Part shown: positions 24,206 to 34,979 of the stretch, piece by piece
How the letters are laid out: each line of letters starts with the position of its first letter
How positions within the stretch are numbered: position 1 is the first letter of the stretch
Assembly (NCBI GenBank): GCA_905250115.1
Contig: CAJNOI010000130.1
Coordinates: 62,001-126,000, forward strand
Reading direction: 5' to 3'
Origin: Adineta steineri
Taxonomy: Eukaryota > Rotifera > Eurotatoria > Adinetida > Adinetidae
DNA: 64,000 bases
Position numbers and translations under genes: made by a program
Notes under the pieces: model-generated
Told to the model about the DNA's origin: nothing
The model's database searches: none
The model's input: only the letters and a program-made list of their open reading frames with translations

Positions 24206-25337
24206 CTAATTTTTTACTGCACATAATGCATAATTAATAGCTTTATTTTCTGACCATGACCATCGATTTGTAATTGGATTATAAATCATTCCATTGTTTA
24301 GAACAACAGAAAAGCCATCTAAGAAAAGAAAACGAAAAAATTATGATATTCATTTCGAAATTCTATTCTAACTTTTTTCAAATAACGTGATTAAATCTGT
24401 TGGACGAATAAATTTATTCCATGTATGTGTTCCGACTGGAACTATTCGAAAAACATATTCAGCAGCAATAATACCAAGAAGATAAGAAGCCATTGTTTGA
24501 TTTAATGTTGTAATAAAACAAAGACCTTTCGGCTAAAATAGAAGTTTAAGATATTTTTAGAAATATAAATTGATCAGTTCGATATATAATATATCTTTTG
24601 AAATATTTTACATACTTTAAGTAGTCTTCCTATATTTCCAATAAAACTATCGACATCATTGATATGTTCAATAACTTCTGAAGCAATAATCGCATCATAT
24701 TTTTCAATATATTCAACATTTTCACATAATTCTTCAAGTGTCACTATACTAACGAAAAGAAATGGATTAAAATGAAATTAATCAATAATTATACTACAAA
24801 CCATGTTTATAATTAAGATTTTCTTTTAATGATGGATCAGCATGATATTGAGCTGTTGATATATTTTCTGAAACAGCATCGATACCTAATATTGAAGCAC
24901 CCAGTCGTGCTAAAGGCTATAAAAATAAGAATTTAAATTTAAATTTCCAGCTTTTTTATTTATCTACAAACTTCAGTTAGAATACCACCTCCACAACCGA
25001 TATCAAGTAATTGAAGATTTTTTAAAGGTTTTAAAGAATCTTTTATTTTTAATGTTGGTTGAAGAAGTTGTTCACGAATAAATGGTACTCGAAGTTGATT
25101 AAGTGAATGTAATGCAGCATATTCTCCTGTTTCATTCCACCATGATGACGATAATTGACGAAATCGGTTGATTTCATCAGGATCAACTGAACTTTTTATT
25201 GATATTTGACGACTAGATAATATTGTAATTGGTCTATAAAATAATGAAAAAAAAATTATAAATTAATTAAAATTCAAAAGACATATTCACCTAAATCGAG
25301 AAATATGTCTGATAAAAGGACGATATAAAATCGACAT
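24206..25337 (-). CDS. COQ3: ubiquinone biosynthesis O-methyltransferase, mitochondrial
   Basis: Six exons join in frame: 25337-25291, 25233-24972, 24916-24802, 24743-24616, 24532-24373 and 24318-24206, giving 274 aa. The first 35 residues are rich in Arg, Ser and Ile with no acids, a mitochondrial targeting presequence. COQ3/UbiG signatures follow: WWNETGEYAALHSLNQLRVP, motif I LLDIGCGGGILTEPLARLGA, GIDAVSENI, DAIIASEVIEHINDVDSFI, GTHTWNKFIRPTDL and MIYNPITNRWSWSENKAINY. COQ3 performs both O-methylation steps of coenzyme Q synthesis on the matrix face of the inner membrane, in the CoQ synthome. At exon 4 the nearer AG would create a stop; the acceptor 5 nt further on (exon start 24743) keeps frame and homology. 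The 3' end faces H4 at very short distance. Confidence 0.94.
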
Positions 25338-25689
25338 TTGCAAAAATTTTTATTTAAATACAAATAATTTTACTTTTTTTCTGAATCATTCAATAGATGT
25401 TATTTAACATTATTGGTTAAAAGGAATACGCAGTATATTATCCGTTCGCTAGAGGTCCAACACACACACACACACACGATTGTATATGATGATATTTGAA
25501 CAGTTATAAGTCAATTTTTACTTCTTAGTTGGCAACATTTGGTTTCAATCTAATATCGTATAATCGATTGTAAATATTTTGTGATAGAATTAGTTTTCAT
25601 AGTTGTAATCAGTAATAACGAGAGTTACAGTTAAAAAGATGCGCCATTTTAGTTTATTCTCTTGTTATCATTCTTAATCAACTTCTGTA
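25338..25689. other. divergent promoter region with a CA microsatellite
   Basis: 352 nt between the COQ3 start (minus) and the next gene (plus). It holds a (CA)n run at about 25460-25477. No other element was recognised. Confidence 0.55.
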
Positions 25690-27856
25690 ATGTTTTATAT
25701 AATTTCTATTAATTATCTTCTTCAATTTATACTCATTTTTATTTACATATTTCCGACTTATACTACTGTTGAACCTAAATTAGAATTGGTTTTTTTGAAT
25801 GGTCTTAATGTTATACGTTGTTCCGATAAGCAAGTTCAAGTATATGAAAACAGTGACAAATTTCTTACGGATATATTAACATGTGATAATAAAGATGACA
25901 TATATACTCATAACTATGCTGGTTTTAACTGGACAGAACTGACACTTATATGTGCATCCGATGATAGCACAGTACACGAAGAACAGATTATTAAAATAAA
26001 ACAATACGGTACAAAATATTCACAAATACCTAATAATGTTGAGAGTCAACTTAGTCGATCAGGACCATTATACCAATGGAATGTTCAGCATGATACTAGT
26101 TCACAGTCTGATATACTGAAATCAAATGAGCAAGACGTAAATAATACATATTTTGATCCAAGTACTGTTCCAGGCGAAAGAAGAATTTATATATGGTTTC
26201 CAGGTAATGGAATTATTTGTCGATTAATATTTACTAGTAACCAACCCGACCCATGTCCTTCGATGCATAATCAAATAGTAAATGATGTTAAGTATGCTTG
26301 TTATTATAATCCAGGTGCCGGAGGCGAGCCAACAATAGAAGAAATGGAAGCTGAATTAGAACAAGTAGAAAATGAACCTAGACCGCCAGGAACTGATACG
26401 TATGTGTTGGATCTAGAAAAGCCGGTATGTATATATATGTCGTGTCTAAATTACATTAGTCGGCGAAGTTACAACTTCGTCATATAATTTTTGTTGAAAT
26501 ATAAAAAAGATATTTACAGTTAATTTTTTTGTCTCTAGAAAATATATATCATATTTATGAATAAAAATTATTTACGAATATGGAATACTAGATTTTTATA
26601 ATAGAATGCAAGGCTATAGATCGATTCGATCAATCATAAATTTGTAGCTAACAAAATAGATTTTGTAGATATTTCATATTTATAAATAATTTTTGTTTTT
26701 ATTCATAAATAGAATATATACCTTTTAGAACTGTAAATATCTATTTTATATTTCAACGAAATTTATTATCGGAAGTATAACATTATCAGGCATTGGCATT
26801 GAAGCTAAAAAAATCATTTGTAAATTTTCATTTAAAGTTATTTTACATAGAAAATCTCTTCTGACTTTTTTCTTAGAAACTACATCTATGCATCGAAAGA
26901 CCAACATTTAAGTTCATGTTATTCTTTTAAAAAAAGCCTGTTAAGTTAGATTAATGAATAAGAATTAGTCATTGGAGTCTATGCAAATGAAGCTTTCTGT
27001 TTTAATCACGATCATTTTATCAAGTTTTTAGCTTCATGCAGAAAGTTAGAAGAAAATCTAGAATAAATAATTAAAATCTTTCATAGTAATACAATTTTCA
27101 GATCATTGATATGTCAACAAAAAGAATTTATCGGTTTGAATTGAAAACTTTTACAGCAATACATAGATCATAATATATGTTTATTGAGATAAATTAGTTG
27201 TTGAAATATAAGATCATCATATCCTATATTTGATTAAAAAACAATGAATAAAATATACAATTTTGAGAATGAGTTTGTTAATTAGAATTATTTTCAAATT
27301 TCCGTAATTATTAGTGTATCAAAATCATATTGAAATATTTTTCTAGATTATAGTTCCAAATAATCCAGGTAATTCGGCACAATCTAATTCAAATAATCCT
27401 TCACAATCTAATTCAAATAATTCACCACAATCTAATTCAAATCAACAGAAAAATAAGCTACCATTTTCACCAGCAAGTCAAAGAAATCCTCCTAATATTC
27501 CAAAAGCACAAGAAACAAAAAATATACCGAAAATCATTGGACTTATATTTGGAATACTTATAATTATTGCTCTCATCGGTGGTATTGGTTTTTATACAAT
27601 TCGAAAATATCATCTGAATAAATCGGTATCGTTATCATCAAATCTGGAAGATGATAATAACAAAGGTTTATCATCACTTGCTCCATATGGAAGTCAACAA
27701 TCATTGTCTACAGTTGAATCGAATGATATGAATAGTGAATTATCTATACATGTTCCATCAAAACTAGAAAAATCTGCTTTTGAACGACAAGATAATACAG
27801 CTGCAAATAAACGGACACGAGCTACTTCGAGTATGGCTTTTACAGGCGATATTTAA
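25690..27856 (+). CDS. single-pass (type I) membrane protein, unrecognised family
   Basis: Two exons, 25690-26424 and 27347-27856, with a 922-nt GT-AG intron; 414 aa. Residues 1-25 are a signal peptide. The ectodomain (about 26-245) has Cys pairs (CSDKQ, LTCDN, LICAS, GIICRL, DPCPS, YACYY) and potential N-glycosylation sites, followed by an acidic patch. The second exon begins with a low-complexity stretch containing three SQSNSNN-like repeats (PSQSNSNN, SPQSNSNQ), then a transmembrane helix IIGLIFGILIIIALIGGIGF (about residues 309-328) and an 85-residue Ser-rich cytoplasmic tail. The layout, a folded ectodomain, mucin-like stalk, TM and tail, suggests a surface receptor or adhesion protein, but I cannot name it. 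The intron carries a hairpin element. Confidence 0.75.
26468..26781. mobile_element. foldback (MITE-like) element inside an intron
   Basis: The left arm (26468 to about 26625) and right arm (about 26626-26781) are imperfect reverse complements meeting near 26630. Matching blocks include GTTGAAATATAAAA with TTTTATATTTCAAC, GATATTTACAGTT with AACTGTAAATATC, and TTTATGAATAAAAA with TTTTTATTCATAAA. The element makes up about a third of the only long intron of the host gene and is non-coding. Its arms are diverged, so it is not young. Confidence 0.75.
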
Positions 27857-29064
27857 TACTATTTTTTTTGGAAAAATATTACAGACGATCTTTTAACTTA
27901 TTTTTGCTTTCGAAATTATATTTAGATAAAACAATAAACAAGTTCTTTTTTACTGTAATACTTTTATTAGCGGGTATCGCAGAAATAATGAACTTCTTAG
28001 TATTATCCCTGTCATCAAGGAACGTTTTTTCAATTAAAAGATAATGCTTAAACGTTTCTACAAAACTATATATAACTATACTTAAAACGATCTTCACTAT
28101 GTTTGAGATCAGACAAAAAGTAATGAGTTGATTAAAAGATTTAACATGAAGAGCTCTACAACCTACGCAAGACTCGTTTACCATATAAATTCCACCTTTT
28201 GTTGTTTAAGTAGGCAAAATCTCGAGTGATCAAATTTTGAACGTACGAAATGATATACTCTTTTGCTATACGTGATGAATTGTGGAACTTTTCACACTGC
28301 ATCTTTTACAGTATTTTATTCTTTTTAATAGTACGAAGTAAGTGATGAAAAAACTAAGATACAAAAATCCAACCCACACTCTTTTTCCATGTCTTTATTT
28401 TTTATCCTTTCTCAAATATCTCAAAAGCCGTAGTAGGATTTATTCATACGTAGTTCTCATGTTACTTTTCTCCGTTATATATGTTTTCATTAACATTAAC
28501 GCTTTTTGTGAAAGTTTTGATTCAAAGAAACATGCTCAATAATGGTTCATTATTATGAAAGAAATAATTTCGATGTTTCAAAAATAGCATCTACTCTTTT
28601 TTCTACTCTAGTTATTAAATGAAGTTCTAATGAGGATCTTGAATAATTAACTCACTTTACAACAGTTTGTTTTCTACTTAATGAATAATTACATACTTTC
28701 TTTTTTAAATTATAAGAATCATACTAAGATAGCCTTGTGACAAGAACGCGACAAGTTCAAAGTCGAAAACAATTCATATTAGAAACACGTGAACTATGAA
28801 AATCGCTACTTGTTCGTTTATATCTAATCATTTGTTTATAGTCAATAGAGAACTTAGTATTACTGATTTAACCCATCGTCAACTTGTTTTTCTTCTATAA
28901 TAACACAATCTTCTCATAATGCCTTGTAGTTTTTTTTCTGCGATCATAAATACTACTTGTCTTCATTATTGTCATCTAAATATATTTACTATTCTATATT
29001 CAATATAAAAGTTGTTTAATTCTAAACTTTCAGTTCGAACATCATTACTAAGCAGTTTGTCAAA
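27857..29064. other. intergenic, no gene seen
   Basis: AT-rich. ORFs at 27879-28184 (minus) and 28342-28542 (plus) lack motifs. A pyrimidine tract with AG at 29032-29033 precedes the next start by about 30 nt. Confidence 0.5.
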
Positions 29065-29420
29065 ATGGATTATAATACTCCTATTACTAACATCACTTTT
29101 CTCATGCAAAGATCAATTTCATGGGATAGTTATGCATTTCTAATAACTGAAATTCTACCTAATATAATACTTATCTCTTTTATACTTGGTTTAATTGGTT
29201 TTATTGGTAATATCTTTACATTTCTTCAACCTAATCTTCGTTGGAATAATTGCTGTATTTATATGCTATGTAGTTCTATTGTTGATATTATCCACCTAAC
29301 AATTAATATTTTTCCAATTTATCTCCAAAAAACTAATTCAGCTGGACTACCATGGAATTCGTCGTTTGATTTATGCAAACTGAATTATTTTCTTTACAGC
29401 TTTTTACCACAATTATCCAT
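29065..29420 (+). CDS. rhodopsin-like GPCR, 5' part, cut by assembly gap
   Basis: 118 codons are readable before the run of N. Two N-glycosylation motifs sit in the short N-terminus (NIT, and one nearby). TM1 is about residues 33-53 and contains GLIGFIGNIFTFL with the conserved Asn of class A receptors. TM2 (CCIYMLCSSIVDIIHL) carries the conserved Asp, and a Cys before TM3 (LCKLNYFLYS) is the usual disulphide Cys. The GNIFTFLQ...LRxNxCCIYML pattern is like the large family of bdelloid peptide-receptor-type GPCRs. TM3 onward is lost in the gap. The ligand is unknown. Confidence 0.8.
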
Positions 29421-29520
29421 NNNNNNNNNNNNNNNNNNNNNNNNNNNNNNNNNNNNNNNNNNNNNNNNNNNNNNNNNNNNNNNNNNNNNNNNNNNNNNNN
29501 NNNNNNNNNNNNNNNNNNNN
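29421..29520. other. assembly gap, exactly 100 N
   Basis: A run of exactly 100 N, the usual placeholder for a scaffold gap of unknown length. It lies between a rightward gene whose 3' part is missing and a leftward gene whose 3' part is missing, so at least two gene ends are hidden. Confidence 0.99.
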
Positions 29521-29628
29521 ACATAATTCAGTTTCAGTCATATCTTTACCAAAATTTTTTACATATAAATTCGCCGCATCTGCCGGCCTTTTCTTTTTTG
29601 TTTCTTTTCCATAATTCCAACTCGCCAT
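29521..29628 (-). CDS. RNA-recognition-motif protein, N-terminal part, cut by assembly gap
   Basis: Thirty-six codons from the ATG at 29628 to the gap. After a basic leader (KETKKKRP) comes an RRM beginning with the RNP2 strand NLYVKNFGKDMTETELC. The pattern LYVKNFGxDMTExEL is most like RRMs of cytoplasmic poly(A)-binding proteins. RNP1 and all else are hidden by the gap. It may be a PABP-like or a single-RRM protein. Confidence 0.7.
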
Positions 29629-30073
29629 GTTTATTACAAAAAAAAACGAAACTAAAAGAATAGAGAAATCTTGCAAAAAATCTCGATTTCTTTCTCATAT
29701 TTCTTATCAACAAATAAATAAAAAAAAATGAAGTATTTCTTTTCAGATTTTTTTTACCTTTTTTTCTTCCGTTCTCTTCATTTATAATTTATTGTGCTGA
29801 CAGCTGCCTAGCCACGTTAAACGTTATTCTGTCATGCTTTACTTCTTTCATTACGCATAAACGACTTAGTATCTAGGATCGAATGTGTTTGCAATTTTAG
29901 ACATAGAATTATGCTTTTCAAAATAACCGCGGCAAAGTTCTCTGCAACTTTTCGTTTATTAAAAACGAGCGTGATGGAATCATCTCCTTTCATGAATAAA
30001 TTATTCATATATCTTAAAACAACAGAACAGAAACAAAATATCAAAAAAAGATGTAAAACAATATTATACTAAG
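29629..30073. other. intergenic, no gene seen
   Basis: Upstream of the RRM gene and downstream of the ART-LRR gene, both leftward. A 70-codon ORF at 29832-30044 has no motif. Pyrimidine-rich runs on the plus strand are A-rich 5' leader sequence on the transcribed strand. Confidence 0.5.
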
Positions 30074-31393
30074 TTATACATTTAAATAAAAATCATGTTT
30101 ATGTTCAACACTATTTTCGAGATTTTGTTTGCTCTCTTGTGATAGATTACAATCTTGTAGCCAAAGCGTATTCAAAGTTGCATTAAATTTAAGTGCATAA
30201 ACAAGAGAATCGACATTTAAATCACTTATTAATTTATTTCCATTTAAATATAATTGCATAAGAGTTCGATTTTTAGAAGCAAGGACATCAGCGAAATATT
30301 GCACACCTTGATCCCCTATTTTATTATATGAAAGCCATAAATCAGTTAAAGTTTCATTTGTTTTTAACATATTAGCTAAATACTGTGCACCTTCATTTCT
30401 AATCTGATTATGATCAAGAGCAAGCATAGTTAAATTTGTGTATTTACATAAAGCAATATCTGTTAATAACTTTACACTAATATCATTCACAAGATTTCGT
30501 GAAAGATATAATGCTTCTAATGATTTATTCATTTTTAATCCATCAGCTAGAATAAATAGACCATTTAATGTTATATAACTATTTTGTAATGTTAACCAAG
30601 TACATTGATTGTTTTTAATACCTTCTTCTACAATTTTATTTATATGATGATCCATTAATATTTGATTTCTTAAATTAATTTCTAAACAAGATTCATTCTT
30701 TATAATTCGTTGTTGAAATAATAAATCAAATGATCTATCAGTTATGTCCTGAAGTTGTGGCCGAGAAAATAATTCATCAGAATCATTAAAAGGTAATTCA
30801 CGTAAAATGATAATACGACGGCCATCTTGTGATTTTACATTTGAAACAACTTGAAATTGTTGTCCATCTGGAAGTAAAATTTCATTCTCTGTTATATCAT
30901 ATGTATGTTGACTTATATTTTTTCCTTGATTACTAAGAATAATAAATAAAGTACTAATATCTGTTCGATCAACAGCTTCAATCGATAACTGACATGATAA
31001 AAATCCATCTGAAACAAACTTTGTATCTAACGAATATTCGTTGATTAAATCCATTTGAACCTCACAATAAAATATTTGATAAGATAAGGTTGGTAATTTT
31101 GATAATGATATACAAATTAATTTTAAATATAAATGCCAAGGATATAATTCATTAGAGTTATTGGACTTCAATTTTTGATTGCATATATAACGAAATGAAT
31201 TTTGTTTGGGTACCCATCTCATTGTAAAAAGCATAATTGATGCCGATTCATCTATTGAAAGATTATCTTTTGGTTGTTGACACTTTTGTTTTACTAATTT
31301 TACCATATCATTTACTTCAGGAACGTAAAGTACTAATGGTTCAACAGCTTCTTCAAGTGTAATTATAGGTATTTGTTCGTAATTATTCATCAT
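30074..31393 (-). CDS. ART-like domain plus leucine-rich repeats (RNI/NLRC3 type)
   Basis: Intronless, 439 aa. Residues about 45-205 look like an arginine-type mono-ADP-ribosyltransferase fold as common in bdelloids: ELYPWHLYLKLICISLSKLP, FVSDGFLSCQLS (Ser-strand region), DISTLFIIL, and ENEILLPDGQQFQVVS with an ExE at 169-171. The usual Arg of the first catalytic strand (YRG in the family) appears as YCE near residue 110, so the enzyme may be inactive or use a different residue. Residues about 262-430 form five to six leucine-rich repeats of about 28 aa, for example LTMLALDHNQIRNEGAQYLA and LTDLWLSYNKIGDQGVQYFA. There is no signal peptide or TM. ART transfers ADP-ribose from NAD+ to protein side chains; the LRR part would bind a partner. 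Either of two adjacent ATGs could start it. Confidence 0.75.
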   Translation of the reverse strand: MMNNYEQIPIITLEEAVEPLVLYVPEVNDMVKLVKQKCQQPKDNLSIDESASIMLFTMRWVPKQNSFRYICNQKLKSNNSNELYPWHLYLKLICISLSKLPTLSYQIFYCEVQMDLINEYSLDTKFVSDGFLSCQLSIEAVDRTDISTLFIILSNQGKNISQHTYDITENEILLPDGQQFQVVSNVKSQDGRRIIILRELPFNDSDELFSRPQLQDITDRSFDLLFQQRIIKNESCLEINLRNQILMDHHINKIVEEGIKNNQCTWLTLQNSYITLNGLFILADGLKMNKSLEALYLSRNLVNDISVKLLTDIALCKYTNLTMLALDHNQIRNEGAQYLANMLKTNETLTDLWLSYNKIGDQGVQYFADVLASKNRTLMQLYLNGNKLISDLNVDSLVYALKFNATLNTLWLQDCNLSQESKQNLENSVEHKHDFYLNV

Positions 31394-32208
31394 TGAACAA
31401 CAAGAATATAAACTTTTTACAGAATATATTGTAGTTAGTGCAAACCAAACTGTTGTTGATCTTTTCTATTAACATAGCGTATATATATACTGGTTTACGA
31501 AGATTTCATAACTATTAGGCAATAAATAAAAATACCCAGTGGCATCATTTCAAATAAAGTATAGAAAAAAGTATGACACGTAAGATGTATGGGGAAAAAG
31601 TATGACGCATACGAAGTTTACTCATATTAGTCGTGATAAATAAAAGTTGGAAAGAAGTTCTCCTTTGAAATAAGAACAGAACATTCCAATCATGGAATAT
31701 TCCATGTTGCAATACATGCAATTATGAGGGTATGGGTCTAGGGATGAGTATAAGTAATTATAAAACACACATTTGTATCTACACTCAAAATTTATTATGA
31801 TCCAATGTAAATATGGGCTACTGATTGGATTATTTTTATTTGGTGCATCTGTATCGAATAAAATCGGAATAAAAGTAAACTATTATCTTTTAGAATATAA
31901 TTTTCATTATATATTAATATCTAATCATGATGAATTGCATGGGAAAAGGTATAAAAATGAAATACTCGATGATCATTTCTGTATATTTTTCAATTAAAAT
32001 ATAGTTAGACAACAGATGTATCACTCTTTCTTCCATTCTAAAAATTATTATGAGGTTAAAGCCATAAAATTACAAACAGTCATGAAAATCTCTTTCCATA
32101 CGCATATTATTCTAATCAAACTATTTACATCTTATCCAACGCCCAAAAACAACAGATTTTATTATATATATATTTATAAATTTTACAATATTCAATAAAG
32201 AAAATAGT
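31394..32208. other. intergenic, no confident gene
   Basis: A 67-codon frame from 31797 starts with a signal-peptide-like stretch (LLIGLFLFGASVS) but has no family features. A short frame at 32016-32198 is low in complexity. The region is otherwise AT-rich. Confidence 0.5.
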
Positions 32209-32778
32209 TTAAATAGCAGTTTTATTTTCACATTGTCCTGTTGGCCGTTTTTCATAATAGAGATTGCATGTATATGATTGAGGTGAAAAGAACGTTTGAC
32301 AACAACTATAAGGTACAATATCACAAGCTACATGTTTAGCTGATTGAATCAAATCACCCGATAGAGTTTCTTGGTCAACTGTACTACCACCTCTCCATGG
32401 ATCACTTATAAAATTACCATTTTTATCATAACATGCTTGAGCACCAGATCCTGTATTTGAATAAGCAAATCGATAACATCCGTAAGCACCTTTATGATAA
32501 TCACACGTTTTTGGTTGTTTTAATGGATCACAAACTTCATCAACGACTCAACCTTCATTTAACTGTCGTGGAAATGTAGATGGAACTTGATATGGTGGTT
32601 TTAATACCTTTTTAAGAAGTTCAGTAGGATCACCTTCAAGTTTATTCCATAAAAGGCAACTTAACAAACCACGATCAGATGCGTTTTCTTCATTTGATTC
32701 TTCAACTTCTGATGAATGTAGAAGTGCATTCATCATTGTAATAAATAAGAAGATAAATGTGATAGACTGCATTTTCAT
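32209..32778 (-). pseudogene. secreted AMOP-domain protein interrupted by one in-frame TGA
   Basis: A single frame runs from the ATG at 32778 to TAA at 32211-32209 (189 codons) with one internal TGA at 32550-32548. The N-terminus has a signal peptide (ITFIFLFITMMNALLHS). After the TGA comes an AMOP-like domain: VCDP, TCDYHKGAYGCYRFAYSN, TGSGAQACYDKNG, AKHVACDIVPYSCC and YYEKRPTGQC. These match the AMOP pattern of C-x-YHpGA-x-x-CYR, a G-x-G-x-x-C-Y block, D-x-x-P-x-x-x-CC and RP. AMOP occurs in extracellular adhesion proteins (MUC4, SUSD2, ISM1). The frame beyond the stop is kept fully, so this is either a very recent pseudogene, a base-call error (TGG would give Trp), or, less likely, recoding. 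A TATA box CTATATAAG lies at 32814-32806. Confidence 0.7.
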
Positions 32779-34295
32779 ACTGTAGAATATGTGATCGAAT
32801 AAAGTCTTATATAGTTTTGACCCAAATTACATTGACATATGTCCTTTGTACTGAACTCAGGTAGTAGGTGGTACTTGTGTGTGTGTTTTTGACAATAAAC
32901 CATGCGATGTTATACACAAATGTCTATATCATATTAGATTCGATGAGAAATGAAATCATATGTTACAAAGACCATTGTCGTCATTATGATAACTTTGTCA
33001 AATCTCGAATAAATTTATTATGTGACATTATTTTATTTTATGTGTTATTGATTATTATGAAGTCTGTTGTGATGAAAAAATAATTAGTTTTTGTCAAAAT
33101 AAATCGTTTTTATTTTATACTGGTACTTGTCTGATGGCTAAAACAATGGATCGATAGTTAGTAATTGTGGTTTCACAATAAATAGTTATCAGTAAGAAGA
33201 AAAAGAACACTACTAAATTAAATAATAATTGTGCTAAGAAACAGAAACGTTCCATTAAATATATAATTCAAATATCAAGATTTATTGTGTATGAGTCAAA
33301 ACTGAAAGTGAAATCACATTCTATTAAAGACTCGAACCCAAAAATTAAATGATAATCGATTGAGTGTTCAAATTGAATCATGTACTCGAAGAAATAATCA
33401 TTTAAATGATGGCATTCATATTTATTGATAACTATGTATGGAATCTTATGCAGCTATGTTCTGCATGCATAGAAACTGGAAATTAGTTGTAACTTGTTAA
33501 ACACATTGCTAAAATTCTTTAAGTTAATTGAATAAATTCAATTCACTCAACTCTATTGAATTGACTATGAAAGAAGAGTTTTAATGATGAGTGCATATGA
33601 TATCAATCAACTTGTTTAAAGAAAAACACACAAATATCATTATTAGGTTTTTTTTACAGAATTAAATTGAGATTATATTTTCAGAGGAGATGTTTTACTC
33701 AAAAAAATGAATGTTATCTCTTGTATATAGATGTTTTTAAAATTAATAGCCATCTTCGTGATGTTTGCTTCAAATTTTAGTTGAACAATATTTAAGATAG
33801 ACATATAATAAAATTATGTATCTGCAAGTTTCAATGAGATACTTTTAATAAAAACCAAATCTTAATTTTTATTTATTAATTTTTCGATAACAGATAGAGA
33901 TGTCGCTCTTCTGCAGTAGTTCATTCTTGTGTCTATATATATCAAAAAAATATATTATAATGAATAAACTATGTTCTCCGTTTATGGCAAAGCATAGGAA
34001 TTTTTTATATACATTTTACCTTTGTTTTTATTTGAATTTATAGAGGAAAAAGTTATCTAAAATAAAAAAGTGTCCTAATCGACCTTTACTTTTTTAATTT
34101 GTCTCTCTTTCTTCCATTCGTATTCTATATACTTAAGGTTGTGTAGTATATAAGAGAGCAGCAACATACTGATGGCGAAAAACGAAAAAAAAAGAGAGAT
34201 AAAATATAAAACAAACGACATAATAACACTTCGTAAACTCGAATATATATGTCATTTTCCTTTTAGAAAGTATTAAGTTCGACACAACACGCATC
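32779..34295. other. intergenic, no gene seen
   Basis: It starts with the AMOP gene promoter (TATA at 32806-32814, minus strand). The rest is AT-rich; the ORF at 32868-33083 has no motif. A pyrimidine tract with AG at 34265-34266 precedes the next gene by 30 nt. Confidence 0.5.
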
Positions 34296-34979
34296 ATGAT
34301 ATTTCAGCAAGAATTTTATACGCTTTGGGCTGGACTGGAATTATTTATGTCTATGACACATCTTTTTGTTTTCTTAGGTAATCTTACAGATTATTTATGT
34401 GATTTTAATTTGAAAATATTCATTTAATGATATTTTATTCATATAGGAATTCGTAATTCCAAATTGGGTTTTATTCGCCGTCAACAGAATTATTTTCTTC
34501 TCGATGGATTTACTCATTTAATTAATGTATTAATTCATTCACCAAAAACTGTCGGTTGGCCACTTTATATCATGTGGATTTATGCATTTTTTGTTCATCT
34601 TTATTATTATCATAATTTAGTATCGAATCCACCACCAAAACGTGGCGAGGAAGGAAAAGTAGAAGATAATTCTCATAAAATTTCACGTATTTTTCATTGG
34701 TCTTGTATCGAATTTCAAGCAAATCGATTTAGTATTATGCAATCTGGTAAAGAAATTGCAGAAACAACATTGGATGTTGTAGCACATACTTCTGGTTTTG
34801 TTCTTGCTTTTCGTCTGATCGAATCATATTGGTATAAAGCAGCAGCAATAATACTATTTATTGGTCTTTTTTATCGACAAATGCTTAATTTAAAATATTT
34901 TTTTACTGAACCAAAAATGATGCCACCACAATTACAACGATTCTTTGCTTCGTTTTCGACACCATCCGTAACAAACTAA
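34296..34979 (+). CDS. multi-pass membrane protein, unrecognised family
   Basis: Two exons, 34296-34377 and 34447-34979, with a 69-nt intron; 204 aa. I do not recognise it. Hydrophobic segments lie around residues 9-27 (WAGLELFMSMTHLFVFLGI), 43-72 (LDGFTHLINVLIHSPKTVGW then PLYIMWIYAFFVHLYYY), and 140-185 (TTLDVVAHTSGFVLAFRLIE, AAAIILFIGLFYRQML), so about four TM helices. Between them is a hydrophilic loop (about 78-125) with basic and acidic residues and a Trp-Ser-Cys patch. Conserved-looking His residues inside or next to helices (MTH, FTHLIN, FVHLYYYHN, VAHTSG) could bind metal or haem, but that is inference. Exon phase is kept, and the first exon encodes the first helix exactly. Confidence 0.7.

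Noticed and set aside
25460-25478. CA dinucleotide run in the COQ3 upstream region.
   Set aside because: An ordinary microsatellite; noted as part of the intergenic entry only.
31797-31997. Short ORF beginning with a signal-peptide-like segment.
   Set aside because: No Cys pattern or motif after the hydrophobic start, and the tail is low in complexity. Possible but not supported.
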